A stretch of DNA of 64,000 bases from Homalodisca vitripennis (taxonomy: Eukaryota > Arthropoda > Insecta > Hemiptera > Cicadellidae), in contig NC_060208.1 of assembly GCF_021130785.1 (NCBI RefSeq), positions 55,517,001 to 55,581,000 of the forward strand, read 5' to 3'. Both the position numbers and the translations under genes were made by a program. Positions 37,901 through 46,900 of this stretch are shown in pieces; position 1 is the stretch's first letter, and each line of letters begins with the position of its first letter. Under the pieces are notes generated by a model. The model saw nothing but the letters and a program-made list of their open reading frames with translations. It did not search any database and was not told the DNA's origin.

Positions 37901-40900
37901 ATGGGTTCTTCTAAACTCCTGAGTTTATCCTGAGGAACATTTGAAGAGTTTAATGTTGTTATAAAACTAAGCATTTAGCTATTTTTCTTGTTTAAATTGT
38001 TGGTTGTTTGAATATAATTAATGAATTTTTGTAAACTATCAAATTTTACCTGATCTAAAATTAAAAAACATAAAAAGGTAAAGACTATAGTTTGTACCTA
38101 AAGCCTTTTATATTTTATCTTCAAAAACATGTCATTACAAGAGGTTACAATGCGAATGTTGAGTTTAGCTCGTTTACCTTCCTCCTACATGCAGCAACTG
38201 AAATCAGATGCTGTCCCAGACTTGACTCCTGAAATCTGGAGTAATGTCCGTCTGAATGGATCCAACAAAAATTTGCGATGAAGATCGAAGAAGCTTAAGT
38301 AATATCACAGAAGGTGTTCCAAATTTAAATTTTGGTATTCTTTAATGCTTAAATGTTTCTACATAGCAAAGTTTGTAATACAGTGACATTTGTGCAGCAG
38401 ATAACATTTCATGTAAAGCATTTAAAGTAGTGTTATACCTGTTAAGAGATCAGGGTGAAGAAGAGAGGAAATACTTACAGAGATTTGATTCCAGATGAGC
38501 TGTCGTTGAAGGTTAAATTATTTGAGGCCAACTGAGCATTTATTTTCTTTAATCTGCGTCTCTCTGCTAGACAGAAAACAGCAAATTACTTATTTCCACC
38601 ACAAATAAGTGGTGGATATTTAAGACATATTTATTGATGTCTTAAATATCTTAATAATAAATTTAATGTAAAATCATTCTATTCTAAAACTAAAGTTTTA
38701 AGAAATTATTGTATCTGAAATATTGTTTTATCACTGATAAGAAGAGAATGGCTACATCTTTCCAATACTTATCTTCAAACAAAAAATACAATTTTTAAAT
38801 TATTTGTAGAGTACTTAGAAATAACGTATTTGAGATAAATTTATTAATATACATTTACAATGCACACTCCTGTATTAAATGTTTAGCTAATGATTCTGCA
38901 AACTAAATATTGATAAAATTAATAACTTTATAAGGGCATCCTAAAAACTTATTTTTTTACTTTCACATTTGAATTCCTAGCATTTTTATGTGAAAGACCT
39001 AAAAAACCTGTGAGTATTTCAGAATGTTTTTATTTGTTTTTTTCCCTTTGAAATACTGAATGAAATTGATGCTGAAAATATTTGTTATACAGAAGAGACT
39101 ATATATACAAGCAGATAAACAAGCAGTGACCACTTATAGGCCTAGATCTATCTGGTCAACTAGAAAAATATTTCTTTAGAGGAAATAAAGGCTTTCTTAG
39201 GTGTTATCCTAAACATGGCACTGAATCCAAAACCATTCATACAAGATTATTTTTTGTCTGAATGTATTTCACTATTAGTAAATGTATTTTTCGAGTTATA
39301 GATTTTTGAGAGATATCATACCATAGTGAATAACAAAACTTTTTAGTGTGGGCATCTTTTTTAAAATCTTGGAATAATAAATAGATATTCAGAATTTTAA
39401 ATCATTAAATATAAGTGAATGTATACATATGACTAATTGTTTGCTGGACAGCTGTTGTTCACGATAAATATATCAAGATAAATACGAGCCATGAAGGCAG
39501 GAGAGTACAAATAAATCGAGTATAAAGACCTAACCCTCCCATGGTTTATTGCCGATGCGTCGGTAGCATTCACATAACCGCGTTAGTTCAATGCCGCTGC
39601 ATCGTCAACTGTTTATTTTCATATGTCATATTTTCAATATTTCATATGTCCATCTTTCACTAAACATGCTATATTGGGTATCGTTGAAAACAGCTGATTT
39701 CACTCTTCATTCGGTGAGTATTCTGTACTCCTGACAGTGACCACACAAAAATATTACAATACAAAACTTACCAGCTGATCGCGGCCATCTTTGTTTACCT
39801 TTCGCTCCCGCATTCACATCGCCTTATAGTTATTATTGTGTTCGTACGGTGATTGAAAATGGATAATTTACATGCAAGTAAGATTGACAGAGAGATAGAT
39901 AATCAACTAATTGATTCTAGTGATGATGAAAGTGACATTGGACCTGAAGATATATGCCTTCGGACTTTGATATACTTGATTTTTCGTCTGAAAGTGGAGA
40001 GGAGTACACCCCGGATTTTGATAACATGGAAACTTCAGACAGGGAAGATGTGAGTAATGATCCTCCAAGCCCTTTGATGCCTAGACCTACTACCCCTCAA
40101 AACATTCTTGCTTCGACTCCATGTTCCCAGCATATCCTCCTAAAGGAGAAGTAGATATAGGCCCCAATTTTAGAGTGAGACAACCAGGTCCTAGGCATGG
40201 CTTACCTAGAAACAGTTCACCCGTTTCCTATGCATTGTTATTTTTTACGGCTAATTTTTAGAGCATAGTTGTAAACCAAACTAACAAGTATGCTAATGAA
40301 ATTATTGAAACCAAAAGAAACTCTGGCACATTGAAACGATTTAGCAGAATTAAAAAATGGGTTGATGTTTCACTTACTGAAATTAAATTTTTTTTTTTTC
40401 TTTCTTGATAAACATGGGATTGAATGATGATAGTACTAATTCTAGAAGGGCTTTTTGGGATACCAGGCGTTCTCAACACATTGTTTTCCCAAACAATGAA
40501 TGTTAATAGATTTGAATTAATTTTAACTAATTTTCACCTAACATCTAGAGAAGGAGTTCGCAAAAGCGAACCGGGTTATGATCCTTGGATCAAAGTAAGA
40601 GTTTTCTTGGATCATTTCAACAGCATTTAAAAAAAAACTATTTCATCCTTGGCAAAATGTTTGTATTTACGTAAGTCTTATAGGTATGAAGAACAGATGC
40701 CCATTTATTATGTACATACCAAATAAGAAACATAAGCAATATGGCATAAAAAAATTTGAGTGTTACGACAGCCTAACAAATTACGTACATCATATTGAGC
40801 TTTATAGTGGAAGAGATTATTTAGCAACTGAGGATGATCAGCCTTTCACAGAAAGAGTTATATTTGAGGTCATGGAAAAGAGCACATTGTTATCATTTAT

Positions 40901-43900
40901 TTACTGATAACTTTACACTAAAATACCACTAGCTAAAAAACTCAGGGATAGAAATACCTATCTAACAGGTACCGGTACTATAAATATCAGATCGAAATAT
41001 TTACCAGAAACAATGAAAAAAGGCAAGTTACCTGCTAGGGAAAGCTTGTATTTCAGATAAGGAGATGTGTTACTTGTTACCTTTAGACAAACAGCAACCC
41101 GAAAACCTGTCATTCTTATTTCTACAGCTACCCATGCTGAAGATAAAGTAGTGCAGAGTAAGAAAATCAACATTAGAGGGGTAAAGCCTATTGTTATCCA
41201 CAAATATAATCAGTATATGGGTGGTGTGGATGCAAGTGACAATGCAGTGTATCATAATTCCTGCAACCGTCACACAACAAAATACTGGAAAAAATCTTTC
41301 TCAACATCATTGACATTGCACTCTACAATACCTACGTGCTTTACAAACTAAACACAGACAAGCCTATGCAACGCAGAGATTTCATAATTAGTGTAGTGGA
41401 ATCTTTGGCAGCAGTCGAAGAAGATCCTCTGCATGCTCCTAGTCCTGTTGGAGATGGAAGCTATAAACTGGAAAAGTTGCCAGGCAAGTCAGAGTGGACT
41501 TGTGTGGTTTGCAAACCAATGAAAAAGGGACAGGTCCAGGTTCTGGTGTCCACAGAAAGTGCTATAACCAACTACAACACTTCTGGACACCCTAAAAGGG
41601 AGGTAGAAAAAAGCAGTACCTGACAGTGAGAGTTCATCAGAATGAACGGTTTTCCACAACGTATACATATGTAGTTCTTTGTACATATCTTTTTTGTTAT
41701 GTAAATAAGTTTATAAAAGTTGATATTTTCTTATTCAGTAGTAAATTGATTTTTAAATGGCTATATGAGAAATAGTATAAATTTTATAGTTTCTATTTTG
41801 TGTGAGTGAAAAGTAAAAAATATTTTTTACATTTTACATTTCTTCTTCTTCTCTTCTGAAATGAACAACGCCAAAAACATGGTAAGTAGTTTTTTATCAT
41901 ATTTTATAATACTTTAGTATTTCCTGAACTAAATGATATATAATACTGCTTACATAAATTGACAAATATATTACTTAGAAATTTTTGAATACAAGTCTGC
42001 AGAAGCCACAAAATAGGCTGAACCACCAGGTATAATACAATGAACCATTAGAGGGTTAAGTAACTATCTGTTAAAAATTAAGTTGGAACAGTTTGACTTA
42101 AAATAAATTATTTTAAATGGATTTTATACACTTTAACCCTTTTAGTGCCAGAGATAAAATGAAATCCATGTTGAAAAGTGCCAAGTTATCTTTTTGTGTG
42201 ATTATGCGAGAAGTGCCAGAGGGTTTTGGACGAATACACAAGCTTTTAGAAAAAGATTTGTATAACATTTATTTTTGATCATAAAAAGCTCCTCTTTACT
42301 TCTTTTTAAAGGTAAAGAAATTAAGTATCAAACTATTTAAAATTAAAATTTTTATTTAATGTTTTAAATTTAAAAATCACTTCAAACAGCAACATATCCA
42401 GGGAAACCAAATAATAAAAATCAAGTTTGACGTAAAATAACTTACTATTATAAAAAATGTTATTTTAAAATTTCAATAGTTTCATGATAAAGACCATTAT
42501 TTTAAAACAACCCAAAATCATGTGTAATAACCTAATATTGTACCATAAACAAAATCTTTATAAATAGTTATTTACTAGAGATTATTTTTACTAATATTCA
42601 AGGTTTCAGAAAAAAATCCACCTAAAATTTATTTTTGAGCATTAACCCTTTTAGTGCCAACGTCCGTATATACGGACGTTTAAAAAACTACCGAGAAATG
42701 CCAACGTCCGTATATACGGACGTTTGAATAACTACCGAAGAATGCCGACGTCCGTATATACGGACGTTCGCAGTAAAAGTCATACCGCAATAATTTTTTA
42801 ACTTGTTCTAAATTTGTTGGTATACAAACAATCAGAATGAACCAATCTACATAAAAAAAATAATAATAGTAATATTGTAAGGTTAGTCAGGTGTTTAGCC
42901 ATGATAGAAATGGCCGTGGTTGTTGCATCAGGCAAAGTTGTGTCAGCTGATAGTTCACGTCTAACCTCTGTGTTTGGTTGTTTGTGTTGCTGCTTTCACA
43001 GTGTTTGTTTGTTGATAAATAGTTTACTAACAATGTTTTACTAACATAAAAAGTAAACTTCAATAAAATGAAAACCACATTTGTGTGCAAATGCTGTAAA
43101 AAAGGATTGCATCCCTTATGTTTGCCTCACCATATTTGTGTTACCGCCTAACTATAATACCTATGTATAAAAGTGTGCAAATTTTGTTGTTGATATTTTA
43201 CAAAGTGTACATTATTTTTTAAGTAGAAAGTAGTTTTAGACAGTTTTTAATGGTTTCATAGTGGAAAATAGGTACTTTGGGATTATACCGACCACACCCA
43301 GACATGAATCGTTATTTGACATTTTGCTTCTACTGATTACTAGTGAGCCAGGTCAAATTCTCGTGCCCCTTTCGGTTTTCCCGACTCTTTTTTTTTGTTA
43401 TAGTGTTTTATTTTGTTGTTGGTGTTTGCTCTCGTTGACTCTTCGAGGCTTTGGTGTCGTCTGCGACTGGATCGAGAGAGTAGCTACTTTCACTTCTGTT
43501 CAGACCGTTACTAGTGAAGTTTATTTTGTTTTACCCTTTTATTTAGTTTTGGGTTTTGTTTTGGGTTTTGTTCTGCCCCAAATGTCTGGCTAAACACGGC
43601 TGTGTCAACTGACGAGGTTCACGAGCTCCAGCTCCAATGTCCGCCTCTCCCATGATTCTTGGGCCGGGTCCTTACACCGGTGCCATGGCGGGCTACTAAG
43701 GTTTTCCTACCTGAGGACATTATTTCTCTGTGATACCCTGCTGTGATATTGTCTCAGTGTGCCTGTTATTTAAGTATTGTTATCCAGTTTGTTATCTAGT
43801 TTTAAGTAGTTAAGTTTAGGTTAATTCTATCCTTTCAGGAACCCGCCCTGTGCCACAGGACTCCGGGTGATTTTGGCTTTTCCTGTTTGAAATTTGGCGC

Positions 43901-46900
43901 TCTAAATTCTATTTAACTTAAATTTATAAAGATTTTTAATTTTATCCATAAGTCTGGGTTGACCACTTATAGTTTTGTTCTCCAGGTGCACCTGAGTAGG
44001 CAACCTTTCTGGGTAGTTTGTCTGCGTTTGTCCCCTTGTTTTTTTTTTCTTCTCAAATATATATATATATATATATATTTTCACTATGGCTGGCCATCCA
44101 CGTTCTTTCTTTGCCTTTCCTTGCTCTCTCTCCGTGAGTCGGGGCCCCGCTCCGCTCCAATGGGAGCACGTTCTTTGTTAAGCTAGCTTGGTACGGGCGA
44201 GCGGAAGCAGGGTGTGGCTCACTAGATTAGCGTAAAACAATATTTCGTCAATATAAAACAGGAATTGTCTTATCGCAAACCCCTCCCCATCCTCAGACAG
44301 AGGTCAAGGTCGAGCGGTCTAGTAGATAACGTGATTGCAGAGTCGCGTCGCTTTGTTGTACTTCAGTGTTTTACCTCTACATTTCTCCAAACACAAAAAT
44401 TCAACAAAAACAAACATTACCAAACTAAAACTAAACTCTTTATTGAAAAAACACACAAAACTTGTTTTTATTCTTGATCACATTCCGCCACCCAAAATGC
44501 GAGTGCCTCTGGCCATCAGCGCGGGCTTCGGTGGTTCTGCCCCGCGTTGATGTCAACGAAAGAAAAACATCCCTCGAGATAGTACCTATCAGTAAAATAT
44601 CAAATTCTAGAGGGGCTGATCAGAAATATAAATTGAATTGTAATGGCAAGGGAATTATGTACCGTGCAAATCATGTGATGCCGCGCGGCCTGCCGTAATC
44701 GGGATTCTCGAGAAAGATAAGATAACAGCGACAACAATACCTGGAAATGCTTGTAAGTTTGTAATTTTGTAATTACAGAGTCGTTTTTTTGTTATATCAT
44801 GTTCGTTTCTATAAATTTATATTTTTGTGTTCTTCATACTGGTGTGGTCGGTATAATCCCAAAGTACCGGAAAATATTATAAGCTTTATAAAGAAGCTAA
44901 ATAGTGTAAATAACACAAAAAAGTGAAAATGTAACTTTCTAAAAAAAATAACATGATTTTTTTGGTTTTTGAAATATTAATCAAAACTTTTTATGTGTGT
45001 ATTCAGTTTTAATTCCTCTTTCAAGTGATAGTATGTGTTATAGTGAAATAATTTTTTTAAAGTACTATTTTTCATGTGAAACTGGAAAAATATAAAAACT
45101 GTAAGTAAAATGTCTACTTTTTTTAATGTTTTTAAGTTAATTACATTTAGAAATATATTTTGCTTTATAGTTTTTTATAAGGGAATTTATTTTACTGCAA
45201 AACAATGAAAAAATTAGGAAAATAACTCAATATTTGCAATTTTTACAATTGTTTTAGTAAAACACTGCAAAACGGCTGAAATATGCCTGGCATCCTTCAG
45301 TAGTATTATGTAAAAAATCACTAGCATTTCTCAGACCAACTTTTGATTTTTTGTCTGGCACTAAAAGGGTTAAAAGCTTCTTTTAAATTCGTTTTAAAGG
45401 TATATGAATTGTCCATTTGAAATATACAATAAGATGTTTATATAATTTAAAAAAATTTTAAATCACTAGACAGTGACTTTTTTATAGAAACAAAATAAAG
45501 GTCCAGTTTAAGATAAAGTAACTAATATAAGAAAAATGTATATTTAAATTTTAATACTTTTATGATAAAGAACATTTAAAACACCCTAAAATCATGTGTA
45601 ATAACTTAATATTGTACAATAAAAACAATTATAAAAATGATTAGAGTGCTGAAGGTTTGTTTTGCTAAAAAGCACAGGATTTTGGAAAATATTTCGGTTA
45701 ACCCTTTTAGGACGACAAAAAAATTTTGGTTATTTTTTAGGTACGCATTTTTTTGACGTGACCATATTTCATAGCGAACATACCAAAGAAGACGACGGTG
45801 TGAAAATTGGGGCAAAATGTAGTAGTTTGATAAATATATTTATAAGTCCATTATTTTAAATTGTCCTTACACCATTTTTTATCCACATGTACATAATTAA
45901 ATTGTCTACAATATGGTAGCATTTATTACTATTTACAATAACCAGAAAAATTAAAAAAATTAAATAAAATTTTAGAATTTTTATTTTATTTTTTTATTTT
46001 ATTAGTTTGGCTTCAGTTTACTATGATAAAAAAAAATTTTTTTTACTGTGGGAACTAATATTACTATGTTTCTTTACATAGTTTTCAGTTTAAATACAAA
46101 ATTTTATTAACATTGGTTGAGAAATAATTGTTTTACTAACAAAAAAAACTTACATTACTACAAAGTAACCCAAATTATATAAAACGGACTAAAATAAAAG
46201 TCAAACAATTTAAAGTGTGGTTTTACTTACCATATAATGTTGGTTAACAGGTCAGGTTCAAATTTATCCACAGGTATTGAAATATGTAGTATTGCTAAGA
46301 AACACTATAAAAACACTCACACAAAAATATATACACTATATACAACAATGGTCTAATTAGTTAGCACATGTATGTTTTGGAAAGCAAATCGGGTGACACC
46401 CTTCCTTGCAAATTGAACAAATATAGGAGGCTCGTTTCCTTTTTCTTGATTGTTGACTATGTCCACCTTTTTCTGAACAAACCCAGCAAGTTTTTTGTTG
46501 ATTTGGAGAAAGTTTTACTAATTCCCTTGTTTTGACGGTTACCATTGACTTGGTTATCCCCAGCGCCATTACGCATATCAAGCCAAGATTTAGAAATATC
46601 CCCTATAACATTTTCAATAAATGGAAATCTTGGCATAGGTTTTATTTGTATTTCTTTGCATTTTAGTGTGTAGAGAATATACGCATTTAATAACATTCTA
46701 GAAAACAAGTTAAATGTAACCTTCTTCCAATATTTTATTGTGCGTCGTCTCGTCAATATATACACACATTCATCATGTCAAAGGCGTCTATCCCGCCCAT
46801 GAACTTGTTGTAGGAAGCACCACAATTGATGGTTTTATTTCATTTATAATTCTGTCTCCCACGGCGACGTTTGGTAATTTCTTCAGATGTTATGGTAGTG

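Larger units (their letters stand above)
43271..44868 (+). mobile_element. GGTACTTTGGG TIR element, copy 2
   Basis: Ends GGTACTTTGGGATTATACCG and, reversed, the same 20 bases, extending through ACCACACC. Flanked by the 8-base direct repeat GGAAAATA (43263-43270, 44869-44876). Largely the reverse of copy 1 at 25721-26440, with an extra 878 bases inserted at 43344. Confidence 0.9.
42642..45373 (+). mobile_element. piggyBac-like element with triple 20-bp palindrome
   Basis: TTAA at 42642-42645 and 45370-45373. Ends CCCTTTTAGTGCCA and, reversed, CCCTTTTAGTGCCA. The left end carries three perfect copies of ACGTCCGTATATACGGACGT at about 42659, 42703 and 42748, each preceded by TGCCA or TGCCG. Only the C-terminal finger of the transposase remains. 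A GGTAC element is inserted at 43271. Confidence 0.87.

Noticed and set aside
39853..41623. Domesticated host gene of the PGBD type
   Set aside because: The first catalytic block is missing and frames are broken in several places, while flanking inverted ends and target sites are still recognisable; it is a decayed element.
43344..44221. Multiple short open frames (for example 43261-43593, 43959-44186) as genes
   Set aside because: They cross the boundary of the candidate LTR or lie wholly in it and are low-complexity.
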